Origin: Buxus sempervirens
Lineage: Eukaryota; Streptophyta; Magnoliopsida; Buxales; Buxaceae
Reading direction: 5' to 3'
NCBI GenBank assembly: GCA_947561395.2
Contig: OX387186.1
Span: 5,672,835-5,736,834, forward strand
Length of the DNA: 64,000 nt
Below, in pieces: positions 10,479 through 23,421 of the stretch. Numbering within the stretch: the first letter of the stretch is position 1; the number at the start of each line of letters is the position of its first letter. The notes beneath the pieces are model-generated. The model was not told the origin of the DNA, searched no databases, and worked only from the letters and a program-made list of their open reading frames with translations. A program made the position numbers and the translations under genes.

Positions 10479-11215
10479 AGAGCAGATTATAGGAATGGCT
10501 CAGCGAGGAAAGATCATAACCAATTAGATAGAGAGGAATGAAATACACACTTCCTAATTAGGATTTAGAAAGGACTTCAAGCACGTTAACATAATTCTGA
10601 ACTGGTGCTTTTGCTAAAAGAAATCATGAAATATAGGAAAATTTTCAATTTTAGTCCTCTTCTCAATACTTTTCCCATCTGACAGGAACCCGTTTCGATT
10701 AGGAAAAAAATCATAAAAAATTTAGGAAAAAGTTCAAATAATCAATTGGTTCAAGAGTTGACGATGATGGAATTGTATGGATGTGGAGGATACACAAATT
10801 GGTTTTTGTTACTTGTTCCATCCAAGCTTGGACTAGTCATAACAGACAACCGCATCTACAGGGTATGCCAACCATTTTGAAGCTTGTAATTAGCCAAAAT
10901 GCCTAACTAGAACTTGATTCACCAACTGTTCATTTGTTAGAGAGCAAGCCCACCATAAAATGAGGTTTGGCAACCATTATTTCAGTAGTTTATTTGAATG
11001 GTTTTGCATATTAGGCAGCATTCTAAGTTGACAACCTTACAAAGAACCAGGAATTTTACCTGGAAGAAAACTACAAAGGCAAACCTTAATTGGAGGCTTC
11101 GATACAGAAGAAAGGGATGTACCGTTTATGAGGACATAGCACTTGATGAGGAGGTGGTGTTGTTGGCCTTAGAAACAGTTTAGGCAGCAAATCATGCCAT
11201 GGATCTGCTCCTGGG

Positions 11216-14200
11216 TTACCTTGCTAAACCTTGGAGAAACTTTGGGACAGGAGGAATTCCTGTCTCTGAGAGTCCCTCCAGAACCTGAACCACCTGTCCC
11301 ATTGATGGCCTATCTTTCTCATCATCTTGAATGCACCAACAAGCAACTCTGCAAAGCTCTAGTAAGCTCTTCCCTGTTAGTACTGCCCTGCACCTCATGA
11401 TCCAACAAGGTAAGAAGATTTTCCCCTTCATTTAGTTTGTTTGCAACCTGTGTGCGCACCCCGATTTCGGGCCGCACGACGAGGTACATGCGACATGGTG
11501 CTCGCCTCGGGACTGGTTTGGAGTCGCCACTGCCTGAGAGGTGCAGGCAGACACAAAAAGGGCACCTATCCGGGCCTAATTATTCTGGTCTGCGGCTTTT
11601 TAGAGATCTGAGCAAGTTCTCGGTTACGTCTAGGGAAGCCCGAAGACACCCTAGCCCGCCCCGTCGAGTGACAGGTCCCGTGGGTCTCCTTGATCCTGAG
11701 TCAACTTAATTCTCACCCTTCCTAGATCAGCATGCACACTTATTTGGTCTGAGTGGGGACCATTGATGGTGTAGGTTCCCCTTTTATTTGATTTTATCTT
11801 TTTATTATTTGGTGAAGTGAGTCGGCTACGGGCCCTGTTGGAAGGCCCGTTGGGATCCAAATTGGGCTTAAGTCAAGCCCAAGGCCCAGTCCGGGTTATT
11901 GGGTAACCCTTATTGGATTATGGTTATTTGGTTTAAGGGTTTATTGCATATTCACAAAGTTAGTGGGTTGAAGTTTTTTAGGGCCCATTGGGCTTGGATT
12001 TGGCCCACGGGCAGTTAATCATGTGGCCTTTAGTCCGTTTATCAAAACGGGCTTTGGTTAGGCCAGTTGGGATGTGGGCCCCATTGGAGGGCCCAAGAAG
12101 CCTTGGTGGGCCCACTTAGGCCCACAGTCTCAAAATGGGCTTGGGAAAGTCCAAGAAGCCCAATGGGTCAGATTATGCAAAAATGGGTCGGATTAGGTCC
12201 AACCGGGTCAGAAAAATAGGTTTTTAAGTTACTTTATCGAGTGACCGTATTTAATTCACGGTCTGGTCAGAACCGTAATTTTAATATGGTTCAGGCCAGA
12301 CCGTATATTAATTACGGGCACGCCTGGACCGCTCTGAGTATACGGTTTTTGTTGAACTTCGCCGTTTTGCTCCGACTTCGATTGAGATCACTCCGGTAGG
12401 TCTCCTGGGATGCTCTGGCGACTTCGGTGGTGATTCACAGTACCTCTGTTATGGTACATTTACTCCATTTGAACTTGAAGCCCTTCTTCCTTTCTTTTGG
12501 GTTCATAAATGCATATTGTTTTTGTAACCATCCATGACCATTGCCAAGAAGGAAGGGGGAGGGAAATTACAGGGAATTAGAGGCATTTACATGTTTCCAC
12601 AACTCTTTCCATGACTGCAAACGAAATAGATTAATTAACTTGCTTAAAAGCGTCCTTGGTAATCCATCATCATTCTTTTTTCTTAACCATGGAGATGATC
12701 ACTTGGGAGCGGATTTCTCGTGATGTACAGCAATCAAAGAAGATGTTAGAAGTGACATAATAAAAACAAAACAGATAAGAATTTTAGGAGATAGCCAAAA
12801 GTAGTTCAAATTTACTTAAAACTGTAGAGATGCTTACAGTGCAACCTTTGGACGATTCTTGATGCGTGTTAGTTCTTCCGAATGATTTCTGCAGCGCTTC
12901 CGCACCTCCGTTGGATTTCATGGATTGGTTTGAACAGGGGTTCACTGGGTTTCTTATGCTAAAAGGGTGAAACGGGAGGTTGGGCAGCATTCCAGGGGCA
13001 AAATGGGTATTTTTGGGGTTAGGTACTGGGGTGGCAAGGCTTGGGCAGAGTTTGGACGTGGAGAAGACAAGGAAAGAGAGGGGGCCAGCAAGGAGGACCA
13101 GCTTCTTCAAGTACGGGCGTGCCCTGCCTGTAATTCAAATACGAGCGAAAAACGCACATTTTCGAATCTCGCAAAATCGGCCGTACGGGACGCGTGTCCC
13201 GCCGTACAGCGACACGCGTCCCCTTCTAGAAGCTTGCCCGTATTTGAAATACGGTCATGCCTCGCCTGTGCTTCAAATACGGTCCAGCACATTTTTAAAA
13301 TGTTGGATTTCAAATGCTTTATTAAATTTGATTTATTTAAAGATTTTTATCCGATTTTTTGATTATTATATTATAAAACGAGATTCTTTTATTAAAATAT
13401 TATTAAAAATAAAGATATGATTTTTTTTATCTATTTAATTCATCTATTCTGCTTTTTGCTGCTGTTTTGCCACATGGGCAGCTTTCTTAAAACTTCAACT
13501 GTCCATAATTTCTCCGTCTGATGTCCGATTTTAGCAAATTTGGTGTTGTTGGAATCGGCTCGGAATCCACTATCCACTGGGATCAAATTGGGCAGTTGAA
13601 TTGGGGTCGAGCAAAAAGTCAACTTTCGCTTGCCCAAAAGTTTGACCGGCTCATATCTTCCTCATCCGGACTCCGATTTTAGCAAACTCAGTTGCGCTAG
13701 AACCGTGTCGAAATGCTCTTTTCAATGAGAGGAAGTTTGATGGCCAATTTTCTTCGGATCAAAAAGTCAAATTTTGGCCCCCTCAGGGTTTGATTTTTTA
13801 GTTGAAATTTTCATTTTCTGCATTTTTTGGGGTGCAAAAATCAGGTGCTAACAACCTGAATTGGGAAGTAATCATCCATGCCATCATCCAATAGTTTCCA
13901 GTTTCTCCTTCCTGATATAACTTTGAAAACCAGCATGCCGTAGCTATAGACATCAACTTTCGTTATAGCTACACCTGAAATCCATTCCGAAGCAAGATAG
14001 CCTCTTGTTCCTCTCATAGTAGTCAGAATCCGACTGAAGTCCCTGCCTAAAATCTTTGCAAGACCAAAGTCCGCTATCTTGGGACGAAATTCAGCATCCA
14101 ATAGTATATTTTCAGGCTTTATGTCACAGTGTATTATGCGGTCTCTGCACTTCTCGTGGAGGTAAGTGAGTCCTCTGGCAGTCCCAAGTGCAATTTCGTA

Positions 14201-15949
14201 TCTTGTTTTCCAATCTAAAAGCATGGAATTCTTCTGAAACAATTGAGATTGAAGAGAACCATTTGGCATGAGCTCATAAACCAGAAGTCTCTTTGTACCT
14301 TCCACACAAAACCCACAAAGGCGAACATGATTTATGTGCTGGATTGTGCTGATGGTGTTCACTTCTGATCGGAATTGCTTGTCTCCTTGATTTATGTATT
14401 TAAGCTTATTTACTGCAATGGTGGTTGAATTGGGCAATGTCCCTTTAAACACAGAGCCAAAACCTCCTTCTCCTAGTTTTTCAGAGAAGTTCTTGGTTGC
14501 TCTTTTTAAATCTCTGTAAGTAAATACCACCAAAGTATCCTCAACTTCCTTCGATGCATCTGCCGACTGTATCCTCCTGTATCTCCAGTTGATGAAGAGG
14601 AAAATGATTAAGATTGTTACTGCACCTGCAACCAGACCCATAATAACTGTAGTTTTTATTCTTCTTTTCTTAAGTCTATAGCTCATCTTCTCTAAAGGAG
14701 AGACCCAAACATACAGATTTCTTCCCATTATGTCTTCGCATGAGAGCTGTTCTACATTCAGCAAATCTTCTTGCCACATCAAACATCCTTCATCATAAGC
14801 ATAAGCAGAGCAAGAACAGTCTCTCAAGCAAGCTGATTCACAATCTTTGATGTCTCCAATAGGAGACTTTGATTTCTCTGGCCACTTAACATTTGGTATC
14901 TGCAAAAATGTGTTATTCTTACTGCATTGGATGGGGAATTTTCTTAGACAGCCACCTGAATGATCATCCAAATTCCAGTCATACAAAAATCTTGGTTCAA
15001 ATCCTTGCAGACAGCCACAGATGGGCATTCTCTGCTGATTGCAGACGCCAAAGGGACCACAAGAAGCATAAACATTGCATTGCTGTGATAGGGCTGTCCA
15101 ATACAAGCTCCACTCATTACACGCAAAATCCATCCTCCACACCCAATGCTTGGCCTCCCCAGTCACATCTAGAGTAAATCTAGTAAGAACAGATGCAGAA
15201 GCAGCAGAATAAGTGAAATAGGTCTCATTCTCATTTGAAACAATGGTGCGGTTGGTATTATAATTGTTCCTAGTAGTTCCGGGAATGTTGGTGAAGATAG
15301 TTCCAGTCCAATTCCCAGTCCTCCAGTATGTTATGGACCTGTTCCACTGTAAAATATGACCAGTTCCATTTGGATCTAACGTAGCAGAGAAGATCCCAGG
15401 CGCTGGATCTTCTATATTTCTCCACGAAGTGAGGAAGTATCTTCTTTTTGTGAGTTTATCGAATCCAATCTTTCCTCCAGGCAGCCATGTATTTGTTGGA
15501 TAATCAAAGCTCTGCCAAATTATGTTAGAGGAAGACAATCCATCTTTCAAAACCAAATTTCCATTGTTAAGAAGCATGGCAACAGTGGCTCCTGAGGAGT
15601 TTGTGGACCAAATCTGGTTCTTGGACTGGTCTAATAGGACTAGATTACCATCTTCCAAGAGCATCAATTTGGAAGAAGATGATTTAGAGACTGGTTTATC
15701 TCTATTTGCTACCCAAACAGCTGTTTGGTTTATAATTTTTTTTTACCAAATTCCTATATAGAAGTCCTGAGAGTTACCTGGGGTGAAGAAACCAAGTTCA
15801 AATATTCCACCTGGAGATGTTATTGTCTGGTTCCCAGAAAGTGATTGTCCCTGAAGAATTGCATCAGGTCTGGTGGAGAGACAGGATTTGAAGCATAAGT
15901 GGAGAAGCAGAAGAGGAAGAAAGAACCATGGCTTGATTCCGATGCCCAT
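11216..15949 (-). pseudogene. GLK2: receptor-kinase pseudogene split by a solo LTR
   Basis: This is a close tandem sister of GLK1. The start at 15949 (MGIGIKPWFF) is the conserved one. A substitution turns the tyrosine after GIW into a TAA stop at 15743-15745; the frame then runs open from signal anchor to kinase until 13854. The kinase is interrupted after FPIQV by an LTR element at 11451-13853. It resumes at 11450 and carries one extra base near 11351, before the CRVACWCIQD motif. The ATP-binding lysine of AVKKLK is Asn (codon 14408-14410), the APE motif is ASE, and one Pro codon is lost in AITPKVD. It cannot make a working kinase. A truncated product without the kinase end is conceivable but unlikely because of the early stop. 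Confidence 0.9.
11451..13853 (-). mobile_element. Solo LTR (Ty3/Gypsy-type) inside GLK2
   Basis: This 2,403-bp block is flanked by a perfect 5-bp duplication ACCTG (11446-11450, 13854-13858). On the minus strand it starts TGTTAGCACC and ends GGTGCGCACA, with TGGCGACTCC a little before the end. That wording is common at the 3' side of LTRs of plant Ty3/Gypsy elements of the Tat/Ogre type. There are no two terminal copies and no gag-pol, so a solo LTR is the best reading. The interior holds short repeats around CAAATACGG and CCGTA. The perfect target repeat suggests a moderately recent insertion, after the GLK1/GLK2 duplication. Confidence 0.75.
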
Positions 15950-17889
15950 TTTTGCAAACAGAATCCCACTGGAGAGACAAATATATTTCAGGAAAAGGAA
16001 GAAGAAAATAGAAGGGACAGATGTTTGCATGAAGCAGAAGAAAACTTATATAAAATTTAAGACGGTTTAACATTTTTCCAAAGCTAAAAGGTAAAGAAAT
16101 CGATTAAAACTGAAAATCAACTGATTTACTCATCCAAACTCTACAGAATTTCACTGGGGTGTCTTAGTTATCCTTTCAAGCCAATGATCAATCCCCAAAT
16201 ATACTTGACTTGGCATTTTGGAAAAGTGATTGGATGGTTAAGAATTCTGATTAGCATTGCAGTCAATGTTGACCAGACCAGATTATAGGAATGGATCAGT
16301 GAGGAAAGATCTTAACCAATTAGATAGAGAGGAATGAAATACACACTTCCTAATTAGGATTTAGAAAGGACTTCAAGAAATGAGTTGATGTTCAGACCCA
16401 TTAATATAATTCTGGTGCTTTTGCTAAAAGAAATCATAAAATTTAGGAAAATTTTCAATTTTAGTCCTCTTCTCAATACTTTTCCCATCTGACAGGAACC
16501 CGTTTCGATTAGGACAAAAAACATAAAAAATTTAGGAAAAAGTTCAACTAATCAATTGGTTCAAGACTTGAGGATGATGCAATTGCATAGATGTGGAAGA
16601 TACGCAAATTGGTTTTTGTTACTTGTTCCATCCATCCTTGGACTGTTCATCATAGACAACCACATCTACCGGGTATGCCAACCATTTTTAATGGAAAAGA
16701 ACTAATCATGCAAATGATTTTATGGTGAACAAAATGCAGTTCTAATGTCAAAGAAAACTAGTGGGTTGGACGTGTCAGTATCTTTGGTTTTATATACTTG
16801 TGTGGATTTCAATCCTCAGGCGGATCTCTAATCTAACCTAGTGGGTTGGACGTGTCAGTATCGGCATAACAAAATTTTCTCAATTGATAGTGATGGCCAG
16901 AATGGTCCTAATATACAAATGGAGAGAACCTTGAAGAAACTTCTCACTGATTGAGGATACGTCTCTAATAAGTATTGTGAAAGGAAATTTTAAAAGTTTG
17001 GAACCCAAGTCTGACTTGTTTGGTCATCTGTTTCAACTTGAATAAGCCAAAACATGTGGGGCAAGAGATAATTTGGTTTTTTTCTCATTATTTTTTACTG
17101 CTCAGTTGATTTTGACTATAGATCATCCAATTCTAAGACGGATGCCGGGTCTACCTCACAATGGAGAGAAATAATCCCAATTTGATACCATTTTTGTAAA
17201 TGAAGGCTTTGATAAATTTGAATAATCCACCATTTGGACTACACATGGTTTTGGATCTGCTTTCTTCCTGTTCATACTGTCAAGAATACATGTTGTTCAT
17301 CGGATAGATTGACGTTCAAGGCTCTTTTTTGGGTCCCAGGAAAAATTATATCTCTTGCATGACATATAAACTGTGAAGTGGTTGTCCTCAGAGTAGAACC
17401 TGACTGATTTCTGAATTCCTATCCTTCTATAGTTCGTTCAAATCCTTGCAAGAATTCAAAGTAATGCCTTCATAAGATCACCCTCCAGTTTCGCCATAGA
17501 AGTCCAAGGTACTTTCTGAGCTTTCCACTATGAAGCTTTTGTGAGTGGGAACAGCCTCACACTGTAATTTTCTTGGGGTGTTGATCTTTATACATGTCTC
17601 ATCTCCAAGTGTTATGGGCAAATGTAGAGTGCTGTGTATCCTTTGCCTTCTTGAAGGACAGCAACCTGGTGTAGATCCTGCCAAATTTTAGTCTCAAGCG
17701 GCAACTAGTATTAGACTGAATCTTTTAACATTTTTGTGCACGGATGTTGCATCCAAACTTGAACTTGCACTCTCACATTGGTGGCCTGAGGCTTAAACTC
17801 TTACACCAAGTGATGGCCCCTTTCTTTTGCTTTCTCTCTAATAATATTTTTTTCATTACAAAAAGAAAGAAAAAAAAAATTACCAAAGC
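15950..17889. other. GLK2 upstream region, duplicated promoter DNA
   Basis: The part 16058-16690 closely matches 10255-10860 upstream of GLK1. A 25-bp sentence (starting CTAGTGGGTTGGACGTGTC) occurs twice, near 16758 and 16838. From about 17260 the sequence resembles 22780-22880, part of the flank of GLK4. No gene is seen. Confidence 0.6.
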
Positions 17890-18827
17890 TTTGTTCAAGC
17901 TTATGACATGAAGCTCAAGCTCGGACTTGGAATTAGCCTGAAGTCCCAAGCTAGAACTTGGCTTAACAAGAATTTTACAACCTCCATTTCATTTCAGTGC
18001 ATTAGTCAGAGATTAAGCATCTCTAGGTTTGCAATGTGGTCTGCTCAAGATTATCGCTTCTCTCAATCCATTTGTTCTGAGCCAAGTCTGAAGCTCTGTA
18101 AATTTGAGATCTTTAGAGCTTGTAATTAGCCAAAGTGCCAAGAAAAGATATGATTCCATAGGTATTACTTCCCATTATGAGTCTTCTGTTAATGTAACGT
18201 GATAGAGATCAAGAACATGAAATGAGGTCTGCTGGAGCTGCGCATTTTGCTTGGTTTGTTAGTTAGATTCTTTTCCAACCTCAGGTAACTTGGCTGAAAA
18301 AGTTTGAATAATAGATATGAAGCTTGTCATTTTGGCATAACCAGTTTATACCCCTGGTGTTGGTAGTGTCGTTCACAGCATTGAGCTGAATACCTTTCAG
18401 AGATGAAGATATCTCCAGCTTAGGCCTGAGTAATAGTTTGTATAGATTTTATCCATCATGAATGGTGACTCCGAGTAAGTCCATGACTTCCGTTAATGAG
18501 ACCCAACATAAAATTTGTTTGCTAAAAGATTAAAACACTTACAGATTGTAAGGATAGAATAAGAAGAGTGATCTGAAATTCTGATTAATAAGCATGTATT
18601 TAATCTTTATTGTGTTTCTCAACATCCCTTGAAACAAGAAAGGATTTAAGCCAAAATGGACTAAAATGTAAGCAACAGCAGAGTAGAAGTCAGCCAAACA
18701 GAGGTTGCACTACCAATATTTTTCGAGTAATCAGTCTCTTTGTGATACATTTATTAATTGGAAACTTTGATATAGAAGCAGTAGATGATTCACCTGACTG
18801 GAAGACAAAAAGATATTGTACTATTTT
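17890..18827 (-). repeat. 3' flank of GLK3, shared by the tandem units
   Basis: This flank is homologous to 1-644 and in part to 6540-6760. No independent gene is seen. Confidence 0.6.
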
Positions 18828-21278
18828 TTAGGACATGGACCTTGTTGAAGAGGTGGTGCTGTTGGCCTTAGAAGCAGTTGAGGCAGCAAACCATGCCATG
18901 GATCTTCTGCTAGGTTTTCTTGTAAACTCTTGGAGGAACTTTGGGACTGGAGGCATTCCTGTCTCTGAGACTCCTTCCAGAATCTGAACTACCCGTCCCA
19001 TTGATGGTCTTTCTTTTTCGTCATCTTGAATACACCAACAAGCAACTCTGCAAACTCTTGTAAGCTCTTCCATGTTAGCACTTACCTTGATATCGTGATC
19101 CAGTAATTTAAGAAGATCTTCCCCTTTATTTAGTTTGTTTGCGACCTGATTTAGGAAGTAATCATCCATCTCATCATCCAATAGCTCCCAATTTCTCCTT
19201 CCTGATACAACCTCAAAAAGCAGCATTCCATAGCTAAAAACATCAACTTTAGGTGTGATAGCTGTACCAGAAATCCATTCCGGAGCAAGATAGCCTCTAG
19301 TTCCCTTCATGGTAGCCAGAATCCGACTGAAGTCCCTGCCTAAAATCTTTGCAAGACCAAAATCAGCTATCTTGGGATGAAATCCGGCATCCAGTGGTAT
19401 ATTTTCAGGCTTTATGTCACAATGTATAATGCAATCTCTGCACTTCTCACAGAGGTAAGGCAGTCCTCTGGCAGTCGCAAGAGCAATTTCATATCTTGTT
19501 TTCCAATCTAAGAGAATGGGATCCTTTCGAAACAATTGAGATTGAAGAGAACCATTTGGCATGAGCTCATAAACAAGAAATCTTGTTGTGCCTTCCACAC
19601 AAAATCCAAGAAGACGGACAAGATTAATATGCTGGATTATCCCAATGGTAGTCACTTCCGATCAAAATTGCTTATCTCCTTGTTTCACAGATTTAAGCCT
19701 CTTTACTGCAATAGTGGTCAAATTGGGCAATGTCCCTTTAAAGACAGCCAAAACCTCCTTCTATTTTTTCAGAGAAGTTCTTCATTGCTCTTTTCAAATC
19801 TCTGTAAGTAAAGACTACCAAATTATCATCAATTTCCTCCAACACATCTGTAGACTGTATCCTTCTGCATCTCCAAATGATGAAAAGGACAACAGAAAAG
19901 AGAGTTATTACCCCTACAGCTGCAACTATAACAACTGCTCCTGTTATTTTTCTTGTCTTTTTATCTCTAGAGCCCACACAGACGTACAGATTTCTTACAA
20001 GAATGTCATCCCGTGAAAGTTGTTCCAGATTTAACAGGTCTCCTTGCCACATCAAACATCCTTCATCATAGGCATAAGCAGTGCAAGAACAGTTTCTCAA
20101 GCAAGCTAATTCACACTCTTTGACGTCTCCTACTGGAGTCTTTGTTTTCTTTGCCACCTCACATTTGATATCTGCAAAAATGTGTCAATTCCCCCATTAC
20201 TGCATCGTAAGGTACCCTTCCTGACACACCCACCTGAATGATCAGCCAAGTTCCAATCTTTCAAAGATCTTGGTTCAAATCCTTGCACACATCAACAGAA
20301 GAGCATTATCTGCTGATTGCAGATACCATAGTGACCACAATATGCATAAACAGTACATTTGTACCCCACACCCATCGCTTAATCTGTCCATTCACATCCA
20401 TCACAAATCTAGTAAGATAAGTTGCAGAAGCTGCAGAATAGGTGAAATAGCTCTCATTCTCATTTGAAAAAATGGTGATATTGGTAATGTAATAAATCAT
20501 GTGTATTTCAGGAATGAATTTGAAAATATATCCAGTCCAATTCCCACTATTGCAATATGTTATGGACCTGTTCCATTGCAAAATATGACTCGGTCCATTT
20601 GGTTCCACTGCTGGAGAGAACAATCCAGGTGCTGGTCTTCTACATTTTTCCATGAAATGAGAGAGTATCTCTTATTTGTGAGTTTATTGAATCCAAGCTT
20701 TCCTCCAGGCAGCCATGTATTTGTTGGATAATCAAAGCTCTGCCAAATTGTGCTAGAGGAAGACATCCCATCTTTCAAAACTAAATTTCCATTGTCGAGA
20801 AGCATCGCTACACTGGCTCCTGGCGTTGAATTTGTGGACCAAATGTGAACCTTGGATGGGTCTAATAGGACTAGATTACCATTTTCTGAGAGCATTAATG
20901 CTGAAGAGGATGGTTCAGAGACTGGTTTATCTCTATTTGCTACCCAAACAACAGTTTGGTCTATAATTGTTCTGTGCCAGATTCCTATGTAGTAGTTCCG
21001 AGAGTTACCTGGAGTAAAGAAACCAAGTTCAAACATGCCACCCAGGGAGGTTATTGTTTGATTCCCAGAAATAGATTGACCCCGAAGGATACTATCAGCT
21101 CTGGTGGAGAGACAAGCTTTGAAGCATAAATAGAAGATCAGAAGAGGAAGAAGGAACCATTTCTCATGGGTCCTTTTTATTGTATTGTTCTTTTCTACCC
21201 TATTTATATCATTTCTCTCATTACTTATCAAAAAAAAGGAAGAGGAAGAAGGAACCGTGGCTTGATTCTGAGCCCCAT
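18828..21278 (-). pseudogene. GLK3: receptor-kinase pseudogene
   Basis: This has the same architecture as GLK1: signal peptide, B-lectin, SLG, PAN, membrane helix, kinase. The ancestral start is at about 21278. Damage I can place includes an 80-bp retroposed insertion in the signal-peptide region (21159-21238), a 1-base loss near 20636 before PAPGLFS, and loss of about 20 codons near 20360 (the FASNEW-to-QQQC stretch). There is also a deletion in the glycine-rich loop near 19740 and a TGA at 19662-19664, where GLK1 has the Arg of QFRSEV. The kinase after that is open for 275 codons, with HCDIKPEN, DFGLAK and an intact APE, and keeps the long serine-rich C-terminal tail that GLK1 lacks. Confidence 0.9.
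21159..21238 (+). mobile_element. 80-bp retroposed LINE 3' tail in GLK3
   Basis: An 18-bp repeat (GAAGAGGAAGAAGGAACC at 21141-21158 and 21239-21256) flanks 80 bp that end ATTACTTATCAAAAAAAA. The LINE at 23422-24076 ends the same way. The stub at 32985-33272, which is the duplicate of this region, lacks the insert, so it arrived after the segmental duplication. Confidence 0.75.
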
Positions 21279-21412
21279 TCCTGCTAACAGAATTCCACTG
21301 GAGAGAAAGAAATGCTGCATGAAGAGGAATAGGAAATTTAAATGGACAGATACACATATGAAGCTGAGGTCTTGGTTTAAATTATTGATAGTTTCTTATT
21401 GGTCAAGTTAGA

Positions 21413-21920
21413 GGTTGTTTGGAAACGATTTTCAAAGCAGTTTTCTCCTTTTTATACCCTGATATTGTTTTTCATAAAGGAAGTTTTCAAATTGATTAAG
21501 AAAACCCAAAAATAACCCAGTTTTAATAAGCTGAAAACTTCAGTTTTTAAGAACAGCAGAATCATTTTTCTTGTTCTGTGGTGGGATGTCTTTAGATTAA
21601 TCTAATTATACAAGGCTTTGTTTGCCACAAACACTGCCGCCAGCAATACGACCACCACCACCATCACCAGCGCCACCACTGCTATTAATGCTACTACAAC
21701 CACAGCCACCACTACTACCATCATCACAAACAGTATTTTCTTATCACAATTATTAGACTTACCAAACATATTTTTATTGATTTTTAAAATTATGAGAGAT
21801 TCTGACCAATTGTTACCAAATGAATTTTCTATTAACCTTTTTCCAAAATCACGAAAACAAAAACAATTTGAAAACTTTTGTTTTTATATTGTTTTCTAAA
21901 AAATGTTACCAAACAATCCC
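21413..21920. mobile_element. MITE with internal CAC-rich tract (copy A)
   Basis: The ends are GGTTGTTTGGAAAC and, on the other strand, GGGATTGTTTGGTAAC, flanked by TTAGA (21408-21412, 21921-21925). The interior contains a degenerate trinucleotide tract (CACCAC, ACTACTACC) near 21630-21740. The same element sits at 33405-33926, so it was present before the segmental duplication. The superfamily is uncertain; it looks hAT-like. Confidence 0.6.
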
Positions 21921-21925
21921 TTAGA

Positions 21926-23411
21926 CAAACTCCTCTGACTTAATGTAATCATGCATAGACTACTTAATGTAAAAGGGTTGAAGAATTTATTAAAAGCTGT
22001 AACGAAGATGAGGAGGAAGGAGCATAAATGGTCTATCCAATTGATTTTTGTGTTATTGGCAGATACAAATCTTCTATACTTGTTCATATCTTTTTTACTG
22101 TACATATGGCTGATAAAGGAATCTTTTTTATGTTTTTAACTATTTTAGTAGCCTTATCCTTGGGTTTGAAAGAGCCCATAAAAGCATATCTTTGGGTTGC
22201 CTTAGTCATCCTTTCAAGTCAATGATCAATCATTAAACATGCTTGAACTACCATTTTGGAGAAGTCAATTGGGCAGTCAAGAGCTCTGATCGTTTAATTC
22301 CCAAACAGAATTCTGATTGTTTAAAATTTCCAACAAGCAACATTTTTAATGTTAACAAGTCCGGGTACTAGAAGTAAATCAGCAAGGAAAGATTTTAAAG
22401 TCACATAATCGTAAGGTATTCAATTATGTAAGAGAGGAACAAAATTCACAATTTCTTATTTGGATTTAAAAGGGTGTCTGAGAAGATGGATTGATGGTCA
22501 GACCAATTAACATAATTCTGGACTGGTGTTCTTGTAGAAGAATCATAAAACTGAGGAAAAATTACGACCTTGGTCCTCATCTTAATACTTTCCCATCTGA
22601 CAGGAAGCAGTTTCGGCTAGTTTAATACATTGATTGGTTCAAAAGATGAGGATGATGCAGTCATCTACAATAAAGCACCATAGAACATGAGCAAAACCTT
22701 TAGTATATTTTGCGCATAATAAATTTCAAAATTAAATCTTTTATATAATTTAAGTTACTAATATTACAACAAGAACAACGACACAATTTTTTGGGGCCCA
22801 AGAGAAATTATATCTCTTGCATGACAGACAACATGAGGGATGGTGCAACTTTAGCTTCTTTGCATAGCAGATAAACAAATCTTCATTATTTGAAATCAAT
22901 AGAGAGTAAATGCTTTCATCCAGAGAAGCCGAAGAGATGATATTGTTTGTACTCAACTGCGCACTTACTGCTTGACAGATTTAATTCATGGTTTCAAGTA
23001 TTGGCTGATATGGAAATTCATCGGTTTCATAATTTTTGGTTTAGCAATGTTTATATAATTCCACTTTGTTTTTTTTTTTCCCTCATGATTTTGTATGATA
23101 CCTAAACATACTGGAATGTATTGGTTTTGCCAATACTCCACTTTAAATGGATATTCTAAACCATACCAACCACATACACAAGCTCCAGTGTTTGATCACC
23201 AACAAGGAACTCTGCAGTTTTCCCTGAGCTCTTTCCAAGAATCTTTTCTTCTCAAGGATTTCAATTTCCAAGCCATCTAGGCAGATAAAAGATATGAAGT
23301 TGCATGTGGAACAAAACTAATAAGCATGTAATTGTGGTGAAGAAGAGTTATCTGAAAATATGCAACCTGACTAATAAGCAAGTATTTAATCTTTATTCCT
23401 ATCAAAAAAAG
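21926..23411. other. GLK4-side flank, duplicated at 33927-35450
   Basis: This stretch matches the corresponding part of copy B almost throughout. No coding region is supported. Confidence 0.6.
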
Positions 23412-23421
23412 AAGTATTAAT

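Noticed and set aside
21618-21899. Thr/Asn-rich frame of 93 codons
   Set aside because: It is the translation of a degenerate trinucleotide tract inside a MITE; the copy at 33564-33791 does not keep the frame.
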